From positions 6,240,001 through 6,304,000 of the forward strand of contig NZ_WOXS01000002.1 in assembly GCF_009852415.1 (NCBI RefSeq): a stretch of DNA of 64,000 nt, written 5' to 3'. Positions 1 through 9,584 of the stretch are shown here, piece by piece. Below the pieces are notes generated by a model. It made no database searches, had not been told where the DNA came from, and worked only from the letters and a program-made list of their open reading frames with translations. The stretch is from Streptomyces sp. Tu 3180 (GTDB taxonomy: Bacteria > Actinomycetota > Actinomycetes > Streptomycetales > Streptomycetaceae). The position numbers and the translations under genes were made by a program. Positions within the stretch are counted from its first letter, which is position 1. Every line of letters starts with the position of its first letter.

Positions 1-735
1 GGTCCTGAGCAGGGAGTGCCGCACCACGCGCGGGGCGTCCACGATCTGCGTGCCGGCGACGAGCCGGGGCGTGCCCACGCGCGCCTCCTCGGCGCGCCGG
101 CCGAAGTCGCTGATCCGCGAGGTGAGTTCGGCCCGGCGGGCGAAGAGCGACTCCAGGTTCGCCGACGCCTTCGGCCCGCTCTCCCGCGGTCCGTCCCCGA
201 TCGCCCCGTCGACCCGGTCGAGTTCGTCCCGCATGCGGTCACGCTGTCGGAGCAGGGACTCGGCCTCGGCGTCCGCGGCCTCCCGTATGCGCCTCACGTG
301 GTCCGCGACGAACGCGTCGGCCAGTGCCCCGGCGCGGGCCACCGCCTCCGCCTCGCTGCCGCCCGTCACCGTGATCTGCAGCAGGTTGTTGGTCAGGCCG
401 GTCCCCTCGTAGTCCTCCATGAAGTCCTCCGGTTTCTCCGGGGACCCGAGGGAGCGCAGGGCCTCGCCGGCGATCCGGGTGGTGTGCAGCAGCGCGGCGT
501 CGGTGCGGATCAGCGTTCCGGGGTCGTTCGGCTGGTCCTGCTGGTGCGCGACCAGCACCTTGGTCACCGCGGTCGGCGGGGGCGGCAGCAGGACCGCCAC
601 GGCCGCGCCGAGGAGCAGCCCCAGCAGCGCCGCGGAGCACCAGAGGCGGCGCCGTCTGCGCACCGCCACCACCAGCGCCTGCAGGTCCAGCAGCGGAGCG
701 GCGGCCGACGGCTCCGCCGTCACAGGCGTCGTCAC
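1..735 (-). CDS. Wzz-type chain-length/tyrosine-kinase-adaptor protein (3' part beyond window)
   Basis: The reading frame begins at a GTG at 733-735 and stays open to the window edge, so about 245 residues are visible and the C-terminus is missing. A basic stretch (VRRRRRLW) precedes one membrane helix at about residues 33-53, ending in LLPPPPTAVTKVLV. A periplasmic-type segment follows with charged helical stretches (about residues 150-215) likely to form coiled coil. This is the layout of Wzz/BcsX chain-length determinants, which set the polymer length of exported polysaccharides. GTG overlaps the stop of the preceding Wzz-like gene by 4 bp (GTGA), so the two are translationally coupled. 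Exact partner and full length cannot be judged. Confidence 0.75.
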   Translation of the reverse strand, partial: MTTPVTAEPSAAAPLLDLQALVVAVRRRRRLWCSAALLGLLLGAAVAVLLPPPPTAVTKVLVAHQQDQPNDPGTLIRTDAALLHTTRIAGEALRSLGSPEKPEDFMEDYEGTGLTNNLLQITVTGGSEAEAVARAGALADAFVADHVRRIREAADAEAESLLRQRDRMRDELDRVDGAIGDGPRESGPKASANLESLFARRAELTSRISDFGRRAEEARVGTPRLVAGTQIVDAPRVVRHSLLRT

Positions 736-2102
736 CGTGCACCACCTCCCGTCGTGTCGTCGGCCACCGCGAGCGCCGGCGCGGCGGCGTCCCGGGGACG
801 GCCGGCGGAGCGCGTCGCACGGGCCCGGACCGGGCCGGCGAGGACGGTGCCGACGACCTCGTGCCCGGCGTCCGCGCACGCCTCGGCGAGGCCGGAGAGC
901 TCCTCCGCGGTCCAGCGGCCCGCGCTGAGCACGACCAGGACGCCGGACTCGTCGCCGCGGTCCGGGACCACCGGCCGGTGCACCGGGACCCCCACCACCC
1001 GCAGCAGCGGATCGCCCCCGGCCTCGGCGAGGAGCTGCCCGGCGGCCCGGCGGGCGGTCTGGTCGCCGTCCGGGACGACGACCAGCAGCCGCCGGGGAGC
1101 GGGCAGCCGGTCCCGGAGGCGGGCGCACACCCGCCGGTGGCGGATCCGCCTGCCGGCCTCGTCACCGGACGCCTGCGGGGCGGGCAGGTCCCACCGGACG
1201 TCGAGGTCCAGCAGCCGGCGGACCCGGGTCCACGGGCCGCGGTCCCCCGGCCGGTGCGCGGGCCGTTCCTCGAGCACGTCGACGGTGCCCAGCGGCTTCG
1301 AGCCCAGCGCCGCGGCGATCTCCGGTTCGGTGCGCGGCCGGCGGCTCGTCCGCGCGGCGACGAGATGACCGACGACCGCGAGCAGGAAGAACAGCAGCGC
1401 CCCGCCGCCGACGAGCTGCGTCCTCGTCGGCGGTGCCTCGCCGTCCGGCCGGGCCGCCGGCCCCATGACGACCATGTCGGCCCTGCCCGCGGCCGGATCG
1501 GCCCGGTCCAGCTCGGCGACGGCCTCCTGCAGCGCGGTGCGCAGCTTCGCGAGCTCGGTGCGGGTCTGCACGCTCTCCACGGTCCGCCCCGGACCGGCCG
1601 CGTCGGCCAGCTCGGTGATGCGGCGGCTGGTCCGCGCCACCATCTGCCGCAGTTCCTCGGGCCGCGCCGCCGCCTCGGAGTCGGTGTCGTGGCCCGCGAT
1701 CCGCGCGGCGAAGGTGACGAACTGCTGGACCACCTGGTCGGAGAGCCGCTGTGCGCGCTCCGGGGTGTCGGCCGTGCCCGAGACCTCGATGATGTTCCCG
1801 TCGGCGGCCTCGGCGCTCACCCGGTCCCGCAGCTCGCGGCCGTCGACCCCGCTCCAGCCGAGCTCGGCGGCCGCGCGGTCGACCACCACCGAACTGGTCG
1901 CGATCTGCGCCTGGGTCAGCAGCTCGCGCTCCTCCCACGCCCCCGGCAGCAGGACCGACGCCGACGTCGTGTACCGCGGCGGGAACAGCACGGAGGCGCC
2001 GTAGCCGACGAGCGCGCCCACCACGGTGAGGACGGCGAGGAGCCGCCGGCGCCGACGGATCATCCGCCCGATCGTGACCAGGCGTATCGTGTCATCGCTC
2101 AA
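732..2102 (-). CDS. Wzz-type polysaccharide chain-length determinant family protein
   Basis: 456 residues. A basic N-terminus (MIRRRRRLLAVL) leads into membrane helix 1 (about residues 20-38, ending VLFPPRYTTSASVLLP, as in Wzz proteins). A long extracytoplasmic helical region follows, then a second helix (about 232-248, GGGALLFFLLAVVGHLVAA) and a cytoplasmic tail of about 200 residues. The tail holds no recognisable Walker motif, so a tyrosine kinase activity is not supported; it may be a degenerate nucleotide-binding domain. It probably controls length or export of the polysaccharide made by the operon. The start overlaps the stop of the glycosyltransferase by 4 bp (ATGA), and the end overlaps the next Wzz-like gene by 4 bp. 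Confidence 0.75.
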   Translation of the reverse strand: MSDDTIRLVTIGRMIRRRRRLLAVLTVVGALVGYGASVLFPPRYTTSASVLLPGAWEERELLTQAQIATSSVVVDRAAAELGWSGVDGRELRDRVSAEAADGNIIEVSGTADTPERAQRLSDQVVQQFVTFAARIAGHDTDSEAAARPEELRQMVARTSRRITELADAAGPGRTVESVQTRTELAKLRTALQEAVAELDRADPAAGRADMVVMGPAARPDGEAPPTRTQLVGGGALLFFLLAVVGHLVAARTSRRPRTEPEIAAALGSKPLGTVDVLEERPAHRPGDRGPWTRVRRLLDLDVRWDLPAPQASGDEAGRRIRHRRVCARLRDRLPAPRRLLVVVPDGDQTARRAAGQLLAEAGGDPLLRVVGVPVHRPVVPDRGDESGVLVVLSAGRWTAEELSGLAEACADAGHEVVGTVLAGPVRARATRSAGRPRDAAAPALAVADDTTGGGAR

Positions 2103-3368
2103 CGGCGCGGCCTTCTCCCTGTCCGGCCCCGGGCGCCCGCCGACACCGGAGCGCGGTCACGGCAGGCGGCGGCGTAGGCGGCGAGCAGCGACGCCTGCGA
2201 GTTCCGCCAGGAGAGCGGCCCGCCGATCCGCTCCTGGCCGATCTTGCCCATCAGGGCCCGCTTCTCCGGATCGTCCAGCAGCCGCGCGATGAGCCCGGCG
2301 AACTCGGCCTCGTCGTCGGCGGAGGCGTAGAGGGCGGCGTCGCCGGCGGAGACCCGCGCCTCCTTCAGGTCGAACGAGACGACCGGCCGGCCCATCACCA
2401 TGTACTCCAGGACCTTGTTCATGGTCGACACGTCGTTGAGCGGGTTGCGCGGGTCGGGGGAGAGGCACACGTCCGCGGTGGACAGGTAGCGCACCAGGTC
2501 CGCGTCCGGGATGCGCCCGGTGAACTGCACCTGCTCCGAGAGCCCGAGCCGCCGGGACAGCTCCACCATCGCGTCGAAGGTGTCGCCGGCGCCGACGAAC
2601 ACCGCGTGCCAGTCGGTCCGCCCGTGCTCGTCGCGCAGCTTCGCGAGGGCCCGCAAGGCGTAGTCGACGCCGTCCTGCGGCCCCATCACGCCGAGGTAGC
2701 ACAGCAGATGGGGCTTGCCGCGCTTCAGTTCCGGCTCGGGCGGCACAGGGTGGAACCGGTCGATGTCGGGCGCGCTGCGCACCACGAAGACGTCCTCCGG
2801 CCGCCGGCCGCCACGGCGCACCGCGACGTCCCGGTAGCTCTCGTTCGTGGCGAGCACGACGTCCGCGGCCCGGTAGGTCAGCCGTTCCAGCGCGCACACG
2901 GCGCGGTAGAGCAGGTCCTCGCCGCGGCCGAACCGGGAGAGGTACAGCTCGGGCACCAGGTCGTGCTGGTCGAAGACGAACCGCGCGCCGCGCCGCTTCA
3001 GCCACAGGGCCGGCAGGAACAGCAGGTCGGGCGGGTTGCAGGCGTGGACCACGTCGACCGGGCCGACCTTCCGGGCCAGCCGGACCGTGTGCCACAGCGC
3101 CGATCCGTACTCCCGCAGGTAGCCGGCCGGCCCTCCGGTGGCCGCGCGCAACGGGTAGCGGCGGATCCGCACCCCGTCGATCTCCGCCTCCGGCTCCGTG
3201 TCCCGCTTGCTCCCGCGGGGACAGATGACGTGCACCTCCCAGCCCGCGTCGCGCAGCGTCGTGCACTCCTGCCACACCCGCCGGTCGAACGGCACCGACA
3301 GGTTCTCCACCAGGACCAGCGCGCGCCGGGCCGGCCGGTCGCCGCCGCCCGTGTCCTTGAACGATGCG

Positions 3369-3379
<11 letters not shown>
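2099..3379 (-). CDS. Family-4 glycosyltransferase (WbuB-like)
   Basis: About 426 residues from a TTG start. The N-terminal GT-B half contains VENLSVPFDRRVWQE and the sugar-transferase hallmark for this subfamily. The C-terminal half contains LCYLGVMGPQDGVD, FTGRIPDADLVRYL and MGRPVVSFDLKEARVSAGDAAL, the nucleotide-sugar binding region with the acidic E-x7-E-type site. It likely adds one sugar from an NDP-sugar to the lipid-linked repeat unit. The start is uncertain: TTG at 3377-3379 lies inside the 3' end of the upstream dehydrogenase gene, and a GTG start nearer VENLSVP is possible. No TTA codon was seen in this gene. It is part of the minus-strand exopolysaccharide operon. Confidence 0.85.
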
Positions 3380-4685
<1,306 letters not shown>

Positions 4686-4767
4686 GACCCGTTCCTCCCC
4701 CCAGGCAGGCCCCGTCGGCCTGCGGTCCGTGCGCCGGCGGGACCGCCGGATCGCGGCCCCCCGCACA

Positions 4768-6246
4768 TCAGTAGGCCCCCTGCCCGTGGAGCACCGCGCG
4801 CAGCGTCTTCCACAAGATCACCGTGTCCAGGGCGAGCGACCAGTCCTCGACGTACCGCAGGTCCAGCCGGACCGTCTCCTCCCACGACAGGTCGCTGCGC
4901 CCGCTGATCTGCCACAGGCCGGTGAGCCCGGGCTTGACCAGCAGCCGCCGCCGGATGTCCGGGCCGTACGCGGCGGTCTCCTCCGGCAGCGGGGGCCGCG
5001 GACCGACGAGCGACATCGACCCGGTGAGCACGTTGAACAGCTGCGGGAGCTCGTCGATCGAGTACCGGCGCAGCACCGCTCCCACCCGGGTGACCCGCGG
5101 ATCCCGGCGGAGCTTGAACAGCAGGCCCGCGCCCTCGTTGCGGTCGGCCAGCTCGGCCCGTGCCCGGTCGGCCCCGGCGACCATGGTGCGGAACTTGAGC
5201 ATGGTGAACTCGCGGCCGTCCTTGCCGACCCTGCGCTGGCGGTAGAACGCCCCGCCCCGGCTGTCCACCGCCACGAGCAGCCCGACGAACACCATCAGCG
5301 GTGCGAACAGCATCAGCAGGATCACCGCGCCCAGGCGGTCGACGACCCCTTTGACCACCCGGCGGCCCCCGGTGAAGGCCGGCATGCTGACCCGCAGCAG
5401 CGGGATCCCGAGCACCGCGTCGATGTGCAGTCTCGGGCCGGCCACCTCCATCAGCACGGGGGCCACGATCATCTCGGCGTCGCTGCCCTCGAGGTTCCAG
5501 GCCAGCCGCTGCAGCCGGTCCGGTGACCAGTGCGGGTCCGGTGTGACCGCGACGACGCGGTAGCCGTCGCGGCGGACGTGATCGGCGACGTCCGACAGCC
5601 GGCCGACGACCGGCACCCCGTCCAGCCGGTCACCGCCGGGCGTGGGACCGTCCGTCGTGCACACCGCGTCCACCCGCCAGCCGAGGTGCGGGAACTTGCG
5701 GGTCCGGGTGATCAGGTCGCGCACGGTGGCCGGGCTCCCGGCGGCGAGCACCGGTCTCAGGCACCGCCCTTCCTTGCGCTGTTTGTGCAGTCCGAGGCGC
5801 AGCACGTACCGCGCGGTCATGGTGACGAGCGCGATCGCGGGGATCGCGACGAAGATCCAGAGTTTGATGTTGCGCGAGGTGAGGGCGATTCCGCCGAGCG
5901 CCAGTACGACGGTCGCCGCGAACAACGAGCGTCCGAGCCGGCGGAATTCCTCGGCGCCCTGGCCGAGTACGGCCGGAGTCCACGACCGGCTCACCGCGAG
6001 CGTCCCCAGCACCAGCAGCCAGGTGCCGAATGCGAGAATTCCCCATTTCTCGTGCCAGTTGGCCGCGTCCCGGGCCCCGAAGAAGTTGCCGATCGCCGCC
6101 ACCACGAAGGCCGTGGTCACGGTGTCGGTGGTGATCACGGTACGGCGGTACCGCTGCTCCCAGTCGATCGCGGGCCGGCTGATCGTCCCGTTCGCCAGAC
6201 GCCCGCGCGCCGACGGGAACGGGCTGAGTAATCCCCCTTGACGCAC
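4768..6246 (-). CDS. Initiating polyprenyl-phosphate sugar-1-phosphate transferase
   Basis: 492 residues. The N-terminal half has about four membrane helices (roughly residues 35-130), then a CoA-binding-like/Rossmann region. A fifth helix (LGAVILLMLFAPLMVFVGLL) precedes the C-terminal bacterial sugar transferase domain, with FTMLKFRTM, SIDELPQLFNVL, MSLVGPRPPLPEE, KPGLTGLWQISGRSDLSWEE and a terminal GAY. It transfers a hexose-1-phosphate to undecaprenyl phosphate, the first step of exopolysaccharide repeat assembly in the membrane. Start chosen at GTG 6244-6246 behind a GGGGGG stretch. Codon 6 is TTA (6229-6231), and every plausible start includes it, which suggests bldA-dependent translation. 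First gene of the operon. Confidence 0.88.
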   Translation of the reverse strand: MRQGGLLSPFPSARGRLANGTISRPAIDWEQRYRRTVITTDTVTTAFVVAAIGNFFGARDAANWHEKWGILAFGTWLLVLGTLAVSRSWTPAVLGQGAEEFRRLGRSLFAATVVLALGGIALTSRNIKLWIFVAIPAIALVTMTARYVLRLGLHKQRKEGRCLRPVLAAGSPATVRDLITRTRKFPHLGWRVDAVCTTDGPTPGGDRLDGVPVVGRLSDVADHVRRDGYRVVAVTPDPHWSPDRLQRLAWNLEGSDAEMIVAPVLMEVAGPRLHIDAVLGIPLLRVSMPAFTGGRRVVKGVVDRLGAVILLMLFAPLMVFVGLLVAVDSRGGAFYRQRRVGKDGREFTMLKFRTMVAGADRARAELADRNEGAGLLFKLRRDPRVTRVGAVLRRYSIDELPQLFNVLTGSMSLVGPRPPLPEETAAYGPDIRRRLLVKPGLTGLWQISGRSDLSWEETVRLDLRYVEDWSLALDTVILWKTLRAVLHGQGAY

Positions 6247-7018
6247 AGAACCCCCCAGGTCCCCAGTGGTTCGACGTGTTCCCCTGACACCGTTTCTCCA
6301 CCCGGGAGGCCCCGCCCCCCGTGCCGCGCTGTTCCTCCCCACGGGAGGCCCCCGCCCCCCGCGCATGACATCCCGGCTGTTTCAGAGCTGGTCGAACAAC
6401 GCATCCCGGCGGCAGCGGACTCGCACGTCCTGCCGGACTCTCGAGGTGCGCGGGAACCCGTCGCAGCCCCGGGCGCTCCCCGCACCCAAGGCCCCTCCCG
6501 GGCTCCAAGAATTGATCACCCCCACGTCTGGCGCCGGGGACGTGGCCATTGGTTTTTCCCGGTGCCGGACTTATTGATCATTATTGGTCGCCTCGTGCTC
6601 AACGGCTGAAGCAAGGTCAATCTAGACCATGGGGACCGGAATTGGAGAGGGGTTGTGTGTAATTTGTGTTCAAGCTCCGGGGGTTGGCCAATCGGCCGGT
6701 AACAGCCCGCGGCCACCGTGACGCCGCCGCGCACTCCGGCGGCCCGCCCGGGCGCCCTCGGCACGGTCCCGGCGGGGCGCCGTCCGGTGCGCCGCGGGCG
6801 GCACCGTGCGCGGGATCCACGACGGCGGCGGCCCGTACGGCGAGCGCACGGGCCGGCGCCTTCCGGGAGCACCGGACTCCTCCCGGCGCACCGCGCGGTC
6901 GTTCGGGAGCGAGTGGCCGGATGCGCGGTGATCCCGCACGACGTCCCGCGGTCCGGGCGGGGCGTGGTGCCGGGCGGTCCCTGGTCCGGGGGACGCCGGC
7001 CGGCGGGCCCTGGGGGAG
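6247..7018. other. Long intergenic region between the EPS operon and the LacI-family gene
   Basis: About 770 bp without a convincing gene. Frames that stay open here have arginine/proline-rich, low-complexity products. It holds the promoter side of the minus-strand EPS operon. A relatively AT-rich stretch (about 6545-6670) is the only plausible promoter area. Two imperfect copies of a CGGGAGGCCCC(C)GCCCCCC unit lie at about 6303 and 6342. A DasR-box-like half site lies at 6616-6631. The LacI-family gene ends at 7019, so its terminator would also lie here, but no strong hairpin was found. Confidence 0.6.
6616..6631. promoter_or_regulatory. Possible DasR-box (dre) half site
   Basis: TCTAGACCA at 6621-6629 matches the centre and right half of the dre consensus (ACTGGTCTAGACCACT); the left half (GTCAA) does not match. 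It lies about 370 bp upstream of the EPS sugar-transferase start. The distance and the poor left arm make this weak. Confidence 0.25.
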
Positions 7019-8134
7019 TCAGCCGCCTTCGCCCCCGCGGCGGTCCCGCCGCGCCCCGGGGGCGCCCGCCGCCGGGACGGCCGCCGTGACTTCTTCCCTC
7101 GGCCGCCGCCCCGGCCCTCCTCCGTACGGCGCGGTGCTCTGCCGTGCGACGAGGTGTGTCGCCAGTTCGATGCGCTGGGCCGCCTTGCCGGGGTCGTCCG
7201 GGCTCAGGAGCATGCGGATCGCCTCCTCGGCCATCCGGCGCAGCGGCTGGTGGACCGTGGTCAGCGGCGGGCTCGCCCACTGGGCCAGCGGCACGTCGTC
7301 GTAGCCGACCACCGAGAGGTCCTCCGGCACCCTCAGGTTCCTCAGCCGGGCCGCCTCCAGCACGCCGAGCGCCTGGAGGTCGCTGCCCGCGAAGACCGCC
7401 GTCGGCCGGTCGGGACCGTCCAGCAGGTCCATGGCGTGCTCGAAGCCGCCCTGCACGTGGAAGTCGCCGAAGCGGACGAGGCGCGGGTCGATCGGCAGGC
7501 CCGCCATCGCCATGGCCGAGCGGTACCCGTCGAGGCGGGCCAGCGAGCACAGCATGTCCTCGGGCCCGGTGATGATCGCGATGCGCCGGTGTCCGTGGTC
7601 GGTGAGGTGGCGCGTGGCCGCGAGGCCGCCGGCCCAGTTGGCGGAGCCCACGGACGGCACGCCGGGGTCGGGGTCCCCGGCCGGGTCGATGATGACGAAG
7701 GGGATGCCCTGCGATCCGAGCTGCCGCTTCACGTCCTCCGGGAGCGACGAGAAGACCAGCACGACGCCCAGCGGCCTGCGCCGCAGCACGCCCTCGATCC
7801 AGTCGGGCGCGGGGGCGTGCCGGGTGCCGCTCCTGGTGAGCACCACGGTCGCCCGGTTCTCCTGGGCCACGTCCTCCGCGCCCCGGACGATCTCCATCGC
7901 CCAGACGCTGTCCAGTTCGTGGAAGACGAGTTCGACGAGGGGGGAGCGCGGCGCGCGCGGGTTGCGGCGGCGGTAGCCGTGGGCCTCCAGGAGCTGCTCG
8001 ATCCTGGCGCGGGTGGCACGGGAGACATCCGAACGGCCGTTGAGGACCTTCGAAACTGTCGGTAGGGAGACGCCCGCTTCTTTCGCCACTTCGGCCAGCG
8101 TCACTCGTGCGCCCACCCCGTCGTCATCGTGCAT
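7019..8134 (-). CDS. LacI-family transcriptional repressor of the adjacent sugar operon
   Basis: 371 residues. An N-terminal helix-turn-helix (VTLAEVAKEAGVSLPTVSKVLNGRSDVS, about residues 9-36) includes the hinge-type sequence that follows in LacI proteins. The periplasmic-binding-protein-like effector domain (about 65-335) contains SANWAGGLAATRHLTDHGHRRIAIITGP, AVFAGSDLQALGVLEAAR and SVVGYDDVPLAQWASPPLTTV. The last 35 residues are a Gly/Arg-rich tail not typical of the family. Start taken at ATG 8132-8134; an ATG 18 bp upstream is the alternative and neither has a clear ribosome site. Divergent from a sugar ABC operon with a glycosidase, the usual arrangement for a substrate-induced repressor such as the Streptomyces bxl or ceb regulators. 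Confidence 0.88.
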   Translation of the reverse strand: MHDDDGVGARVTLAEVAKEAGVSLPTVSKVLNGRSDVSRATRARIEQLLEAHGYRRRNPRAPRSPLVELVFHELDSVWAMEIVRGAEDVAQENRATVVLTRSGTRHAPAPDWIEGVLRRRPLGVVLVFSSLPEDVKRQLGSQGIPFVIIDPAGDPDPGVPSVGSANWAGGLAATRHLTDHGHRRIAIITGPEDMLCSLARLDGYRSAMAMAGLPIDPRLVRFGDFHVQGGFEHAMDLLDGPDRPTAVFAGSDLQALGVLEAARLRNLRVPEDLSVVGYDDVPLAQWASPPLTTVHQPLRRMAEEAIRMLLSPDDPGKAAQRIELATHLVARQSTAPYGGGPGRRPREEVTAAVPAAGAPGARRDRRGGEGG

Positions 8135-8191
8135 GTCAGCAGGATAGGCCATGCGCTCGATAACGGTTTGGGTCAGTGCGCTGCATGACCA

Positions 8192-8219
8192 TTGACCAAA
8201 AATCCGGTCGGACTTTACT
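8192..8219 (+). promoter_or_regulatory. Predicted promoter of the bxl-like sugar operon
   Basis: TTGACC (8192-8197) and TTTACT (8214-8219) are separated by 16 bp, close to a housekeeping-sigma promoter, about 55 bp upstream of the binding-protein start. The -10 overlaps an inverted repeat (8218-8228). Confidence 0.5.
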
Positions 8220-8228
8220 GTCCGACAG
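8218..8228. promoter_or_regulatory. Candidate LacI-family operator 1 (CTGTC-C-GACAG)
   Basis: Perfect 5-bp inverted repeat with one central base, overlapping the predicted -10. LacI-family operators are palindromes of this kind, and the position would block polymerase. Binding by the adjacent regulator is inference. Confidence 0.4.
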
Positions 8229-8250
8229 CATGGACTTTCGGCAAAGGTGT

Positions 8251-8261
8251 CGAAACTTTCG
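8251..8261. promoter_or_regulatory. Candidate LacI-family operator 2 (CGAAA-C-TTTCG)
   Basis: Perfect 5-bp inverted repeat with one central base, 12 bp before the binding-protein start and about 33 bp from operator 1. CGAAA...TTTCG palindromes are typical of actinobacterial LacI-family sugar repressors. A related CGAAACTGTCG lies inside the regulator gene near 8052. Confidence 0.45.
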
Positions 8262-8272
8262 AAAGGCGAACG

Positions 8273-9574
8273 ATGAAGACACGTGCGCGCTTGCCCAGAC
8301 TGGTCGCCTGCGGTGCGACGCTCGCCCTCGCACTGAGCCTCTCGGCCTGCGGTGACGGGAACGGCGGGGCGTCGGACGACGGCAAGATCCATGTCCTGGT
8401 CTACGGGGACGCCACCAACAAGGTCGAGAAGCAGATCGTCGACACGTTCAACAAGACGTCCGACGTCAAGGTGGTCCTCGACACCATCCCCGGTGCGGAC
8501 TACCAGAAGAAGCTGCAGACGATCATCAACACCCCGCAGGCCCCGGACATCTTCTTCAACTGGGGTGGCGGCAGCATCAAGCCGTTCGTCAAGGCCGACC
8601 TGCTGATGCCGCTCGACGACCTCATCAAGAAGAACCCGGACCTGGAGAACAAGTTCCTGCCGTCCGTCTTCAACAACGCCGTGGTCGACGGCAAGCCGTA
8701 CGGCATCCCGATGCGCGGCACCCAGCCGGTCCTGCTCTTCCACAACAAGGCGGTCCTCGACAAGGCGGGCGTCAAGCCGCCGAAGACCTGGAACGAGCTG
8801 CTCGACGCCGTCGGGAAGCTCAAGGACACGGGCGTCACCCCGATCGCGCTCGGCGGCGGCGACGTCTGGCCGACGCAGATGTGGTTCCAGTACCTCTACG
8901 ACCGCATCGCCGGACCGGAGCTGTTCGCGAAGGCCGTCGGGGGCGACAAGAGCGCCTGGGAGAGCGCGGACAGCAAGAAGGCCCTGGACATGATCAGGGA
9001 GCTCGTCGACGCCGGCGCCTTCGGCGAGAACTACGACTCCGTCAAGTACACCAACGGCAGCTCGGTCCAGCTGGTGGCCTCGGGCAAGGCCGGCTTCGAG
9101 CTGATGGGGTCCTGGTACTACTCCCAGCAGCTGACGGACCACGAGGAGTTCGCGGAGAAGGACCTCGGCTACACCGCCTTCCCGGCCGTCGAGGGCGGCA
9201 AGGGCGACCCGAAGAACGTCGCCGGCAACACCAACAACTACTACTCGGTGATGAAGAAGACCAAGCACCCCGAGGCCGTCGCCGAGTTCCTGAAGCTCAT
9301 GTACTCCGACGACTTCGTCAAGGCGCAGCTGGACATCGGCAACCTGCCGACCACGACCAACACCGACAAGTTCATCGAGACCGCGGGCAACGCCGAGTAC
9401 TCGCGCTTCCAGTACGACCTCGTCGCCGACGCCCCGTCGTTCCAGCTGTCCTGGGACCAGGCGTACCCGCAGAAGGCGAGCTCGGACTTGCACAAGGCCA
9501 TCCAGCAGTTCTTCAACGGACAGCTCGACACGGACGGCTTCATCAAGGCCATGCAGGCCCTCCCGACCGAGTGA
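8273..9574 (+). CDS. ABC sugar importer, extracellular solute-binding lipoprotein (BxlE/CebE-like)
   Basis: 433 residues. A lipoprotein signal peptide ends at the lipobox LSAC, with the lipidated cysteine at residue 26. A family-1 solute-binding fold follows (KIHVLVYGDATNKVEKQIVDTFNK, PDIFFNWGGGSIKPFVKADLL, YGIPMRGTQPVLLFHNKAVLDKAG, AGFELMGSWYYSQQL). Captures an oligosaccharide outside the membrane and delivers it to the two downstream permeases. Start at ATG 8273 with GAAAGG just upstream. The binding protein, two permeases, a family-3 glycosidase and a divergent LacI gene resemble the xylobiose bxlEFGA locus of streptomycetes, but a cello- or other disaccharide is equally possible from sequence alone. 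Confidence 0.88.
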   Translation: MKTRARLPRLVACGATLALALSLSACGDGNGGASDDGKIHVLVYGDATNKVEKQIVDTFNKTSDVKVVLDTIPGADYQKKLQTIINTPQAPDIFFNWGGGSIKPFVKADLLMPLDDLIKKNPDLENKFLPSVFNNAVVDGKPYGIPMRGTQPVLLFHNKAVLDKAGVKPPKTWNELLDAVGKLKDTGVTPIALGGGDVWPTQMWFQYLYDRIAGPELFAKAVGGDKSAWESADSKKALDMIRELVDAGAFGENYDSVKYTNGSSVQLVASGKAGFELMGSWYYSQQLTDHEEFAEKDLGYTAFPAVEGGKGDPKNVAGNTNNYYSVMKKTKHPEAVAEFLKLMYSDDFVKAQLDIGNLPTTTNTDKFIETAGNAEYSRFQYDLVADAPSFQLSWDQAYPQKASSDLHKAIQQFFNGQLDTDGFIKAMQALPTE

Positions 9575-9584
9575 CGAACGGCTC

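Noticed and set aside
6666..7304. Possible plus-strand gene in the EPS-LacI intergenic region
   Set aside because: Pro/Arg/Gly-rich translation, no ribosome site, runs into the antisense of the regulator gene.
8218..8228. CTGTCCGACAG as a DasR box
   Set aside because: Lacks the GGTCTAGACC core; fits a LacI-type operator better.
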